Origin: Lunularia cruciata
Lineage: Eukaryota > Streptophyta > Marchantiopsida > Lunulariales > Lunulariaceae
DNA: 64,000 bases
Assembly: GCA_948567375.1 (NCBI GenBank)
Contig: OX419761.1
Location: forward strand, 60,363,089-60,427,088
Direction: 5' to 3'
Shown here: positions 10,331 to 21,420 of the stretch, in pieces
Numbering within the stretch: position 1 is the stretch's first letter
How the letters are laid out: every line of letters begins with the position of its first letter
Program-made: the position numbers and the translations under genes
Notes under the pieces: generated by a model
The model's input: only the letters and a program-made list of their open reading frames with translations
Told to the model about the DNA's origin: nothing
Databases searched by the model: none

Positions 10331-11834
10331 CTTCCTTACTTACTTACTTGTACAATATATGTGAATTCTTGTACTAATAAAGTCCAACATGCAATTCAAC
10401 TTGACAAGTCGGCTTTCTTCACCAAATGTTGCAGCACATAATGATCCACATAGAACAAAAACTTGCATCCTAACAAGTAGTGTCAAAACTTCTTGCAAGC
10501 ATACACCATTCTAAGTGTTTCATGTTTCATAGTGGTAAACTTCTTCTCTATAATTGACAATTGCCTGCTGGCATAATAAATAGGATAATTCTTCTTCTTT
10601 TCATCCCTTTGGCTGAGGACTACTCCTATTTCTATGGAAAAAATATTCATATATACATGAGAAGGGACATCCCAATTTGGAGCCCTAATAATTAGTGCTT
10701 CCACCAATTTCCTCTTTAATGCCTAGAAGGCATCTTCTTGCTCTATCTCCCATAGATAGTCTTTGGATTTCCTTAACAATTTTGTGAAAGGTACAGCCAA
10801 CACCACATAATTGGCCACATAGTGCATGTAAACTCCAATATGACCCAAGAAGGCTCTTAGCTCCCAAATATTTTTGGGGAGCTTCTAAAGCTATTATAAT
10901 CTTTACCTTTTGAACGTCACTTTCTATTCCTCAGCTTGAAACCCAATGTCCCAACAGAATTCCTTTCTTCATTGCAAAAATAACTATTTTGGGTATAAGG
11001 ACAAGAAGGCAACATGACACCTATCAAATGTTTGATAGAGATACTCCAAATGCACCTCTCTTTGTCTAAGCACATAAAAGTCATCAATAAAGACTTCTAT
11101 AAACTTCCTTGTCTTCTTCTCAAATGAACACTTGATTATAGCTAGAAAATCCATTGAGAAAATTGTAACAAGGGTGACCTACAACTTGATCTAAAATTGT
11201 ATATGTAAATAGCAAAGGATGATTCTCTTTTCTCATGATTGTATTTAGCTTGCAAAAATCTTGGCACTCCCAAATTTTCCTATCTTCTTCTTCAAAAAAA
11301 TGACTGGGAAGACCCATTCACTACTCAAGATTGGAAAGATAATTCTTGCCCCCAAGTACTTATCACTCCAATGCTTCACCAAGAGTGAGTACTTTGGGTT
11401 CAACCAGTTTTGGCATTGCCAAACCGGACTACACCTTTTACCAAATCAATATGATGCTCCTTGATTTGTTTGGGGATACCTAGCATTTGATCAATAGACC
11501 AAGCAACTACATCTTTGTATTTTATAAACAAGGCAATGTAATATGCCAATTCTTTGGGAGTGACTTTCTTGGATATTTTAAGTACTTCTCCTTCTTCCAA
11601 GACAACATCTTGACAATCATTGGCATAGATGACTCCTTCCACATGGTTGAATCGACTCAATCTAAGCCAAGTGGAGTTGAAACCCCCTTCCTCCAAATCA
11701 TTGCTACTCAAGGCCACATTGTACAGGTTGTCACCATAATGATGATGAACTCTAAGGCTCAAGACTACTTTAGCACAATATTCATTCTTTGATCTTGTGC
11801 AAAGTTGCCTTGTAGCAAATGACAAGGTGTACAA
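10331..11834 (-). pseudogene. pol: Element H protease linker, RT and RNase H relic
   Basis: From high to low coordinates: the acidic linker and the segment before RT (SIDQMLGIPKQIKEHHIDLV, 11400-11834), an RT piece (CQDFCKLNTIM, 11120-11317), the catalytic VFIDDF near 11080, and RNase H (PIYYASRQLS, MVYACKKF, 10483-10707). The first RNase H Asp is replaced (VYMNIFS against VYVDTSS in B). Frameshifts and stops separate every block. Confidence 0.8.
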
Positions 11835-11879
11835 TACCTTGCCATCAAGGATGGCCTTTTATTTTGCAAGAATTAAGTT

Positions 11880-13117
11880 TATGTTCCACCTTTAGGAGAC
11901 CTGCAACTTTTATGCCTTCAAATAGGCATGACTTATACACACTACTCACCTAGGTGTGGGTAAAACATTCAGTACCCTACTACTACAATAGTGGTGGCCC
12001 AATATGGCATGCAAAGTTTGAGAATTTGTCTGATCTTGTGAAAGTTGTGACCATAACAAGGTCAGCAACTAAAAACCAAATGTGCTCCTCCAACCATTCC
12101 TCATTCCTTCTACCTATTAGGAACATGTGAGCTTAGATCTCATCATATCCTTGCAAAGGACAGACCAAGGCCATACATCAATTGTTATATTTGTTAAACT
12201 CAGCAAGCAAATCCACTTTGTCCCTACCATAGATAAAATTGATGCTTCAATGTTGGCCTATATCTATTTTGAAACAGTCTTCAAACATCATAGATGCCAA
12301 GGGCTCTCATCCTTGATCATGATCCTTAATTCATTGGTTAATTTTGGCAAGCATTTTTAAGCTACCTAAACCAAACCTTTCCTCATCTGCCATAGATCAT
12401 CCCTAAACTGATGCATAAAAAAACAAGAAAATTACACCTTGGAACATATGCTACATGCCTTTAGTAGGTTCATCACACCAATTGGGATTCTTGTCTTGCG
12501 ACTGCCAAGTTTGCTTACAAGAATTCAAAGTAGGCAAGTATTAGATTCTTTCCTTTTATCCTTAATTTTTAGCATTATGAGCAAGATCCACTTGTTCTTG
12601 AATCTCTTTTGGTTCCACCACCATCTCATGTCCCTCATACTTCCACCTTCTTTTCTATGCTATCTAAATCCTTACACCAATCCAAGTCTCATCTCCTTGT
12701 TGCTCAAAATTGACAAAAAAAAACATATGTTGATCAACATCATCATGATCTTATCTTTTATATAGGTGATAATTTTATGCTCTCCTCAAGTGACATTCCT
12801 CTTCCTCTTGACACCCAAGTTCATTAAATTTCTCCTATTTGGATAAGACCATGTACTATTATTGAAATCATTTCTCCCATTGCTTGGAAACTTGCTCTTC
12901 CTAGTCACATGAAGATCCACCTTGTATTCCATATCTCCAAATTAAAACCCTTTGTTTTTAAACCATCTTCTTTTCCTACTTGTATCCAACCTCCTCCTCC
13001 TCCAATTTTTATTAATGATAATGAAGAATATCAGGTTGATAGGGTACTTGCACATTGAGACATCCAAAATGGCCGCCAATGACACATTGAATATAAGATC
13101 CTTTGGAAATGGTACCC
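11880..13117 (+). pseudogene. int: Chromovirus integrase with chromodomain, degenerate
   Basis: This is a different gypsy lineage. In order: a zinc-binding region (HTTHLGVGKTFSTLL, then WWPNMACKV and a CESCDHNK-like pair, 11930-12055); the core start VSLDLIISLQRTDQGHTSIV (from 12127); KLPKPNLSSSAIDHP, matching the usual KLLGT-LSSSAYHPQTDGQ region, near 12360; the GPF/Y-type region (PIAWKLALPSHMKIHLVFHISKLKP) at 12880-12955; and a C-terminal chromodomain (EEYQVDRVLAH, then HIEYKILWKWYP) at 13018-13117. The chromodomain targets integration to modified histones in this group. Many stops and frameshifts; RT and LTRs are not seen. Confidence 0.8.
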
Positions 13118-13400
13118 TATGGTTACCCCATTTTTCAATTTTTTCAGTTTTTGTTCTATTTTGAAGAAGAAGTGTACAAACAAAGTTGTATTGAACCCAA
13201 ATGGCATTGGAAGGAGAAGAATTGTGTCTTTGGGTTGAAACCCAAATTAATGTGACTCCGGGTCAAAAGAAAAGTACTCGGAACAGACCCGGCCAAAGAA
13301 ACCCAAAGTAAGGGAACTTTGTCTCCGGGTGATCAACCTGATGCAAAGATAGCGTAACAACTTCCCTTTGGATGGATCAATCAAGAAAGGATAGGCAAAG
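13118..13400 (+). repeat. 5' LTR fragment of element F (U3 only)
   Basis: Matches the start of the second F LTR at 14450: GAAGAAGAAGTGTACAAA, AACCCAAATTAATGTGACT, GAAACCCAAAGTAAGGGAACTT and GGGTGATCAACCTGATGCAA occur in the same order. It breaks off before the TATA box and joins integrase sequence near 13400. Confidence 0.6.
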
Positions 13401-14438
13401 AAATGTTTGATGTATAAGGATACTAATGCCTTTATACAAAGTTGTGATGGCTGCCAACAAACAGGAAAGCCGACGGCTACTTCCCAGTGCCCTTTGAGAC
13501 CAATTTGCCATTGGCTCCATTTGAGAAATGAGGCATTGATTTTGTGGGTTTGATTCAACCAATAACCCAATTTAGAAGGAAGAGACACATCTTGGTGTGC
13601 ATTGATTATGATACCAAGATGGTTGAAGTAGAGTCAACTCGGAGAGATGATGCGGAAATAGTTGCAAAAGTTTTCTTTCAAAACACATTTTGTGTTACGG
13701 ATGTTCTCTTGAATTGGTTAGTGATTGAGGGACTCATTTTTTGAACTCCATGGTGAAAGCATTAACCAAGTACTTTCAGATAAAACATCTGAAGATGACT
13801 CCTTATAATCCAAAAGCAAATGGACTAACGGTGAAGGCCAGTGGATCATTATGAAATTTTCTGAATAAGGGGACAATCAATTATGCCTATGATTGGGACA
13901 CAATGTTACTTGCAGCTTTGTCCGCATATAGAACAACTGAAAATATTATCACCAAATAAATGAATTTTTTCTAACATATGGATTGCATCCCATACTACAA
14001 GTTGAATTTGAAGTATCGACATATCAAATTCTCTATGAGGAACAATTGGCGGGAAAAGAAAGCCAAGATCTTCAGATCCATCAACTGATGTGGTTAGAAG
14101 AGAAAAGAGGCAATGCAATGCAAACCATGAAGGAAGTGCAAGAATAGAGGAAGGTTAGGCACAATAAGCAAATCAAGCCTATTGTTGTTTAGGAGGGTGA
14201 TTTGGTGTTGCTATATGACAATCGCTGAATATTTTTTCCTGGCAAGCTGCATCTAAGGTGGATGGGGCCCTACCATGCCATGCACATTTATGATAATGGC
14301 TTTATCTAACTTGCAGACCTAGAGGACAATCCTTTTGCCACTCGAGTAAATAGGTGGAGAGTTATAAAATATTGGACCGCGGACTCAGCCTTGCATAAAG
14401 AACCCAAAGTTGGTGTTTGCGGAGATGCTCACATTTGA
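13401..14438 (+). pseudogene. int: Element F integrase relic
   Basis: Starts at the second zinc-finger pair (QSCDGCQQTGKPTATSQ near 13440) and continues through IQPITQFRRKRHILVCIDYDTKM, the LTYGLHPIL block, GDLVLLYDNR and CGDAHI-stop (14436-14438). The stop is followed at once by GGGAAGGGGTA and the LTR. Numerous stops and frameshifts disrupt it; the second catalytic Asp region (around 13720) is garbled. The ending is the same as in copy B, confirming the family's normal integrase terminus. Confidence 0.75.
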
Positions 14439-14449
14439 GGGAAGGGGTA

Positions 14450-16150
14450 TGTGGTACCCACATTTTTCATAATTTTTTTTTGAAGAAGTGTACAATGAAG
14501 TCATATGCACCCAAATGGCATTTAAAGAAGGAGAATTATGTCTTTGCTTTGCAACCCAAAGTAAAGTGACTTCCTATGAGAACCAAAGTACTTGGATCAG
14601 ACTTGGCCGGAGAAACCCAAAGTAAGGAAACTTCATCCCGGGGTGATCAACCTGATAGAAAGATGGCATATCAACTTTTCTTCAGATTTTTCAATCAAGA
14701 AAGGACAGGTAAGAAAATGGCTAAGGTGCAAACAACTAAATCTTGATAGTACCAAAACTCATGCAAAAGATGTGAGTTTTAGTGAAGACTAATAGAAGAA
14801 TGACCAATCAGCAAAGCACTATAAAATCAAAACTTATTTGAGGGATTTCAAAATGTCACATAAGTATCCTAAGCCACAGAGTAGCAGACCTGAAGGAGTG
14901 CTTGTAGCAAATCCAGTTGATAGCTTGATGTTTAACAATCCTAAGGGAGTTAGGATCTTGAGACCAGGAGAGGAATTATCTTTCAGCTACCATGCGTTAG
15001 AGATCACACAATGCCAAGGAAAAGTGAGAAGAAGAGTCCGTCACTTGCAATGAGAAACCCGGTTATTTGAAGATTAGACATGATAGCCATGATTGAAGTA
15101 ATGAGTAGGCTTTGTATCACATTTCTGGCTTGGAACTTGATCTTGAGTTTTCTTGGGTTCATGGCAAAAGTAGCTGCAAGTGATTGTGAGGAAGGGCCTG
15201 AGACTAAGGGGAAGAGAGAAAATCTGGCTTGATGGATAGAGTTGGATTGAAGATTGGTGTTGGGAAGAGAGGTTGGTGATGAAATTGGGGCAATGATCCT
15301 TGGGAAGGGAGAGCTTGCAGAGGAGACAAAAAAAATTTGCAATTCCTTCACTACATTGTGTATGAAGAATGGGTACAAAGTCAATACTTATTGGGACCCA
15401 GTCAGGAAAAGCATCATTGGGGTGATGATGGCACTCTTCAAGCCGGATTGCTCAAAGTATGTAGTGAATTATTAGGATGTATTTTTCCATCAGATGTTTG
15501 CAAGAACGCCTATGAATTAGGAAAAGTGCTTTCACCAAAGAACACAATAGATGGTGTGGTGTTGGAGAGATCAAGATGCTCCTCACTATTTGGTACCATT
15601 TGCTACACATTTTGACTTTGGACTGAATATGATGAAGAAGATTGAGTGAAGGAAGATGGTGTCTCACTTTCATCCCAACTTATACAAGAGGCTAGAGATG
15701 AGGAGGAATAACAGTATATCCAACACATCCAAAGTATCAATGAACACTATGCAAGAATGGGGCAGCACATGAGGGTAGCAATGAACATCTTGAAGACAAG
15801 GAAGCGCAGTCATCTTGAGCAAAGTATGTCACCAATTCAGTCAAAGAAGACATGGAAGGTGAACCCAAGGCAAGATGTCATGGTAATTGATGAGTCATCA
15901 AGAGCAAAAGAGTCAAAAGGCAAAGCCTATTATAAGTCAAAAGACTTGAAAGAAGAAGAAGAACCGGAGTTGATGCTGCGGAGCAAAGGGTCGAGCAGCA
16001 GAAGTGAAGGTGAGGAAAAGTTCAACAATGGGGCAAAGACAATGCTGACAATGAAGAACAGGAGTCTCATGCGGCAATTGATTGTATGGAGGGAGGAGGA
16101 AACTTATGCCCAACAACACCATACTGCCAAGCAATGCTTTGCATTGACTG
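14450..16150 (+). repeat. 3' LTR of element F, 3'-truncated
   Basis: Begins TGTGGTACCCACATTTTTC right after the purine tract, with a TATAAAA box at 14820-14826 and the first half of the LTR ORF. Similarity to the other LTRs fades near 16080-16150; the coiled-coil part and the TTGTCACA terminus are missing. Confidence 0.7.
14853..16150 (+). pseudogene. LTR-embedded ORF of element F (diverged, partial)
   Basis: The ATG (MSHKYP) at 14853 lies just after the TATA box, as in the other copies. The first ~200 bases differ from them. From about 15050 the conserved blocks reappear: FLAWNLILSFLGFM, LGKGELAEET, YWDPVRKSIIGVMMALFKP, VFFHQMFA, CFHQRT and FHPNL. An acidic region follows. The blocks that match A, B, C, G and J are the same conserved ones, while linkers differ. 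Stops and frameshifts are frequent and the C-terminal coiled coil is absent. Confidence 0.6.
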
Positions 16151-17459
16151 CGGTTTTGATTGCTCTAATAAAGCGATAATCTCTATTCTTTGATGATCAT
16201 TCAAGCATTGCCCCTCACCTTTGCATTTTACTACATATTGTGCGCTCATATTTCCAAATGAGCTTGCATGTCTTAGAGATGGAAAATGACACAATTTTTT
16301 ACTGAAAAACAAACTGTGAAAATTGTGCAACTATATCTTTTCTTGAATTTGACATGTTTCATCTAGTTACCACAACCTCACTCGCTAAGTCCGCATCTCA
16401 ATTAAGTCCGTGCAAACTTTCCAGATCATAATGCGGACTTAAGTGAGTGTATTTTGTAATGCTATATGAGTGTTCTATATCATAAAGATCTTTCTCTCTT
16501 GCTTTCTTAGTTTTCTCTTTGTGCTCATAAATTTTTTCTATAGTTATCACACTTGCTTATATGGGAATTGAGATATCACACTTGAGTTCATACGCATTGA
16601 GTTTCCATTGAGTTTGCTTGACTATTAGACCTTTCTCTCTTTCTGTTTGTAGGTATGCCGGTTCATTTCATGATGTGGCATGCTTGAGGAGGTCTCTTAT
16701 TTTTTCTGTGTAGAATCACCAAGGAGAGTTGTTATTTATTTAACTACACACAACATTTATTTGGGGATTTAGGTTATGTACACATGTGTCATCTTGTACC
16801 CTCTTCCAAACAAGCTATTTTCAACCTATATGTTGCTTGGACCTGAGTGGTCAATACATATCATACAGGAGTTATTGGAAGCCCAATGGCATTTGCTACG
16901 ATAATTAAGAGTCCAATTGAATGACACCTCTAGGAATTCTTTCTTGTTGAAGTGGATTAACTTGTATATAACAAGTGGATTAACTTGTCTACACAACATT
17001 TAAATAAACATGGCAAATATATGGATAGAAGATGATGGCTACTTTGTGGAAGATTTTCATTCAAAGTTTCTAGATGCATGTATTTTTGAGCCACACAGAG
17101 ATTCAAGAGAAAAAACTAGAACTTCAATTGTATATCATTTCTTGCATTCATCTGCCAATTGAATGGTTTCTTGAATCCAAGACAATAAACTTTTTATGCT
17201 ATTGTAATCAATAAAGAAATCTATATCCTTCATATAAAGTCTCTCAATTGTTGAATTTGCATTAACAAAGGTGTTTGGATGGGATGCATGCAAGATGGTA
17301 AGTATAAACCCATGCCAATATGCAAGAGATACTATACTCAAGACTTAAAGAATGTGAGAGTGATAATTCATGGGATGATAGATATAATACTTTAGATGAA
17401 TGAGAGATTGTGAAGAATTATATCAATTATCAAAATCCAATTCAAAGTTGTATCCTCCA
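16151..17459. other. Unassigned region between F and G
   Basis: No convincing coding sequence. It contains an imperfect hairpin at 16377-16449 and a short direct repeat AAGTGGATTAACTTGT at 16950-16965 and 16973-16988. It may include remains of older elements that I cannot name. Confidence 0.4.
16377..16449. repeat. Imperfect inverted repeat (hairpin)
   Basis: The left arm CACTCGCTAAGTCCGCAT (16379-16396) is the near-complement of ATGCGGACTTAAGTGAGTG (16431-16449), with a 34-base loop. It could be a small foldback element or chance; no target duplication is evident. Confidence 0.4.
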
Positions 17460-17627
17460 AAAGCTAGAAAAGCTACATTCTTGTTTTTTTTCGTATTTCT
17501 CAAGAAGAAGTGTACAGATGAAGTTGTATTGTACTTGTATGGCATTGAAAGGCAAAGAATGGTTTCTTCGAGTTGTAACTCAAAGTAAAGTGACTTTGTG
17601 TCAAAAGATGAAGTACCTGTCAGCACA
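17460..17627 (+). repeat. Solo LTR G, first part (before element B)
   Basis: Matches the start of the long LTRs (TTGTTTTTTTTCGTATTTCTCAAG, GAAGAAGTGTACAGATGAAG, CTCAAAGTAAAGTGACTT, CCTGTCAGCA). The first ~15 bases are eroded relative to TGTGGTACCCAC. No integrase or purine tract precedes it. Interrupted by element B at 17628 and resuming at 31357; the two parts sum to 3784 bases, the family's LTR length. Confidence 0.75.
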
Positions 17628-18422
17628 TGTGACAACCCGACAAATATCACTTTTGCGGTAATCGGGTAAGTAAAGTTCGTTCCCGCAGAGATACGAGTCA
17701 GAAATGTCCAAATACAAAGTCAAACAGTAACATGTAGTTCTTCTTGAGTTCTTCTCTAGTCTCTCAGGTAGAAACCACACCCAGAAGAGAGTAACAAGCA
17801 CTGACTCGCAGTCTTGTCACAAATTCACACTCCTTAATCACAACTCCATCAAATCTTTCCAAACAATCTTGATTGTGATGATTTAGGCTCTCCCAAAAAC
17901 GGCACTTCACTGCAAAACAACTTCGCCTCAGAATTGTGTTCCACCCTTCCACTGAAGGCACAACTTCCTCGATCAAAATTGCTTCACATCAACTTCGCAC
18001 TGCACTCACAAATGCAGAATACTACCAACACTACAATTCCTCTCAGATCTGTCAAGGCATTGCTTCGATTGCACTTCACTCAGGATCAAACACACAGAAT
18101 GAAGATCAAGGCTGTGGAATCCAACATCCAACAAACACTCTGATTTGCACTTCAAATTTCTCCAAACACTCACAAACACCAGTACAAAGTTGATACTCGG
18201 AATCAAGCTCAAGCGACAAGCAGTGCTTCACAACACTTTGCTTTATCTATTCTCAGAAATAATGAGCACTGAACAACAATTTCTTGCGAATGCCACTCTT
18301 AAATAGTGAACAAATCGACAGTTCTAACAACTATACCATTTCTACAACAACTGTTCTAACCTGCAGATCCAAAATGACAATGCACCTCTTCATATCTGCC
18401 CCTTCAAATCTCAAATCGGTTA

Positions 18423-20996
18423 CTAATCCGATCCGATGTCTACTTCTTCCTCGGCTTTCAAACCCAAACCCGAAGTAATCTTACTTCCTACTATTTTGTC
18501 CTCGGGTTTCACATCTCCTACATCTTCTACCAGATCCAGCAATTCTCTTTCTTGATCTAAAATTGCACTAGCGGGTAATCTATCTAACTCCTCATCCTTT
18601 GACCCACTCTTCTCTAATGTCTCTGAGGGCAACTCCGAAGACATTTGGATCCCGATGTTATCTACTTCGGGTTTTGCTTTAACATCCTGCCGAAGCTTTT
18701 CTAACTCTATTCTCACTAAGTCTAATCTAATCGTGATATTGTCTTCTACTTCTAAGATCTTCCTATCGACACGAGTTCTCAATTTAATCAACAAGGCATT
18801 CAAATCTGTATCTTTTGCTTGTCTTCGCCTTGTCTCCTGCACCAACAACTTCAACTTGTGCAGACGCACTTCTTCAATTCGAACGCTGGCCTCTGTACTT
18901 AACATCACGTTTACCCTGAGGACTATCTCCTGCAATGGCTCCAATCTTGTCTTCCTTTCTCATTCCCGATCTGCAAGCCATTCTTCTCTGTACATCACCA
19001 ATTCTTCTTTGAATTTGGCCTTCACCGCTTCCTTCTCTTTCTCCTTCTGTGCAACCTTCTCTTCCTGATTACGAAGTAAGTCTCGTAATCTCTCTTCTTC
19101 TCTATATCTCGCAGCCAACTCTCGCTGCCAAAGTTGCTTCTTCTCCTCCATACTCTCCATCACTCAATCGAGCTCTTGATCCTTCGATGGTACCCTCGCC
19201 ATAGCATGGATGAGTTCGACTCTTGAATCAGCAAACTGCTGCTTCAAGATTTCATGCTCCGCTACCTGTCTCTCCCTTGCAATGTCACTCTTCCTTGCAA
19301 GATCTTCTCGATAACTCACTTCTCTCTTCAGGTCTTTGATTACCTGACTCCTCTTGCCTGCTTTTGCTCACAGTAATTCTCTCTCTTCCTCTCCTCGGGT
19401 TATACTCTTCTTTAACTCCGAGTTTTCTTCTTCCAATCTTGATAAGACTTGCAACACAGTTTTTACCTCTGGACAAGTAGACTGCATCTCCTTCTTCTTC
19501 TTCTCCATCTTCACCAACAGCGGGCATACTACCATCTGCAGGTAATCTACTCCATTACTGATACCTTCGTCCTCCCGCGGAGTGGTCTCTCTTCTTTCTT
19601 CGTGTTCTCCCGATACTCGCCTTCTTCTCTGGAGTCTTTGTATCGGAATCGATGCCTCACTGCCCGAGCTTCCTTCTGCCTCTTCCTTCACTCTACTCGG
19701 TCCTGCTTCACACTTTGCCTTACGTCTCGAGCGAATTCCTTGCTGTATAGCGATCTTCTTCTCCTCGCACACTGGTACTTCGTCTTCCAGCGCCGCATTG
19801 TCTTCGGTTTCTACCTCGGCTTGCATTTCTTCTTCGTATTCTTCAGCCGCTGGTACCGATGTCATCTCTCCTCCTTCCTCACTATCAGTGCTCGTATCTC
19901 CACTTTGCAATGTTAGCTCAGGTTCCTCCTCACGGTCCAAGTCCTCCGTCTTGAGCTCAACTTCGCCTTCTGAGTCTTCATCTTCCGACTCAATCACCAC
20001 CATTCCTCGCCTCGGGTTATTTTTCTGCATTTTCCGAGGTTTCTTGTTTTCTTTGGCTTCTGCTTGCTGAGTTCTCTTCTTCGCCGGGGTACTTTCAATG
20101 ACCTCCACTTTCTTCCCTGTCTTCGCGTAGTAATCATCTGTGCTCCGGATTTGGAGAATGTATTGCTGCTCCTCCGCGTCGACTTCTCTTCTCAAATCAG
20201 GATGGAAATGAGACACCATTCGATTACGCTCCGCCACATTGAGCAGATTTAACCCGAGGTAAAAATGGGCTGCAAATGGTACAATGAAGTGTGGAGGCGA
20301 CTTATCCCGCAGATTCCACACCATCTGCCTCGTTCTTCCGTGAAAGCACCTTGCCCAATTTATCGGTTCTCCTGCAAATAACTTGTGAAAGAACACCGCT
20401 TGGTGTTTCATCACATAGGTAGTTCTCTCCGGCTTCAGGAGGGCCATTAGTGCACTCACAATTCCTCTCCTCACTGGGTCCTTATAGCTCTCAACTTTAT
20501 ACCCATTCTTCGTCCTCTTTGATGAGAAGGCATCTCTCACCTCCTGCGTTTCTTGGGCTATCTCTCCTTTCCCCAAGAATGTGGCTCCTTGCTCCGAGCC
20601 TGCCTCCTTCCCGAGTACGAGTCTCCAATCCGACTCTGTCCAGCGAGCCGGATTTCCTCTCTTCCCTTCTTCCTTGGGACCATCGAGACATTTACTCTCG
20701 ATGATTTCTATCATGAATCCTGGAAAACTTACGTTCCAGTTCCATGCCAGAAAAGTGATCCGAAGTCGGCTCAAGACTTCGATCCTTGCTACTATATCTA
20801 ATCTCCGAATTGAATGATTTCTCACTGCAAATTCAGAGTTCTTCTTCCCTCCTCCCATCTCTTCTGCTTTCTTTTGGTCTCTTGATTTCTCTCTCTCGAC
20901 TTCTCCCTTATGCACTAACACGAGTCCAACTCTATTTCCCTTTCCCCGATCACCTGCAAGATGACTCCTCAATGGCGAAGGAAAATTGCTCGACAT
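18423..20996 (-). pseudogene. LTR-embedded ORF in the 3' LTR of B (best preserved copy)
   Basis: One frame from the ATG at 20996 (MSSNF) to the stop at 18423, 857 residues if the three TGA codons at 19370, 19166 and 18962 are ignored. The first 543 codons are uninterrupted. An upstream ATG at 21047 precedes the TATA box and is ACG or ACA in sister copies, so it is unlikely to be the start; the ATG at 20858 (MGGGKKNSEF) is conserved in all full copies. Regions: conserved N-terminal domain (about 20860-20170), basic patch and acidic middle (20100-19650), coiled coil (19540-18700; blocks such as EEKKQLWQREL and RYREEERLRDLL), short acidic tail. The 18962 stop is shared with the 5' LTR copy, so it was present before insertion. 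Function not recognised. Confidence 0.82.
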
Positions 20997-21016
20997 TTTG
21001 TCGTTGCAGTTTCGAT

Positions 21017-21023
21017 TTTTATA
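21017..21023 (-). promoter_or_regulatory. TATA box, 3' LTR of B
   Basis: TATAAAA on the minus strand, 385 bases into the LTR and 21 bases before the conserved ATG at 20996. The same box is at 30964-30970 in the 5' LTR. Confidence 0.6.
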
Positions 21024-21407
21024 GAGTTGCACTTCTTTGTCTTCCATTGCTTCGAGTTTCTACCAAGAAATCACACCTCCGGCATGCACCTGTCACTGTC
21101 ACCCCACCTTTGCACGTATGAGCCGCTAATTTTGAAACGCCCCCTTCTTGAATTTCTCGCCCCGACGAAAGGTTGTTAGACTGTCTTCACCTCGGGTTGA
21201 GCTCCCCCCGAGCCAAAGACAATTTACTTTGTATTGTATGCTGACACGGCATTTCAGAGTACTTTGCTTTATGACCCGAAGTCACTTTACTTCGGGTTTC
21301 ACCCCGAAGACAATTTTCTTCGTCTTCTTTGGCCATACAGGCGCAATCCGACTTCTCTATACACTTCTTCTCCTTTATTTTGGAAAAGGAAAAATGTGGG
21401 CACCACA

Positions 21408-21420
21408 TAACCCCTCCCTC
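21408..21420 (-). other. Polypurine tract of B, overlapping the integrase stop
   Basis: The minus strand reads GAGGGAGGGGTTA immediately before the LTR TGTGG. This is the primer for plus-strand DNA synthesis. The integrase stop TGA (21421-21419) overlaps its first bases, so integrase ends right at the LTR. F and H show the same arrangement. Confidence 0.88.

Larger units (their letters stand above)
8986..11870 (-). mobile_element. Element H: decayed gypsy relic (partial LTR plus pol)
   Basis: Reads on the minus strand as protease-RT linker, RT, RNase H and integrase, then a polypurine tract (complement of 9272-9284) and an LTR start TGTAGTACCCAC (complement of 9260-9271). Gag, the 5' LTR and most of the 3' LTR are absent. 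The protein pieces match A/B/C, but with many stops and frameshifts, so H is an older insertion of a related element. Confidence 0.82.
13118..16150 (+). mobile_element. Element F: internally deleted long-LTR gypsy relic
   Basis: A start resembling TGTGGTACCCAC (TATGGTTACCCC at 13118) directly abuts the chromodomain relic, so F inserted into it. About 280 bases of LTR U3 then jump straight into the integrase zinc-finger region. Integrase follows to 14438, then the polypurine tract and a second LTR start at 14450. The rest of the 5' LTR, gag, protease and RT are deleted. F is the most diverged member of the long-LTR family here. Confidence 0.75.
17628..21407 (-). repeat. 3' LTR of element B
   Basis: On the minus strand it runs from TGTGGTGCCCAC (at 21407) to GGGTTGTCACA (at 17628), TG...CA ends, 3780 bp, with the inverted termini TGTG/CACA. 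It pairs with 27577-31356. It includes a TATA box at 21017-21023, an ORF to 18423 and an AATAGATAAA-type signal near 18243-18252. Confidence 0.97.

Noticed and set aside
18000..18300. Open frames on both strands in the terminal part of the long LTRs, repeated in A, B and J
   Set aside because: They recur only because the LTR recurs. They carry no domain, lie outside the conserved LTR ORF and differ in ends between copies.
19449..20070. Plus-strand Ser/Leu-rich frames opposite the LTR ORF of B
   Set aside because: Antisense shadow of the Glu/Lys/Arg-rich coding strand; low-complexity composition and no independent conservation.
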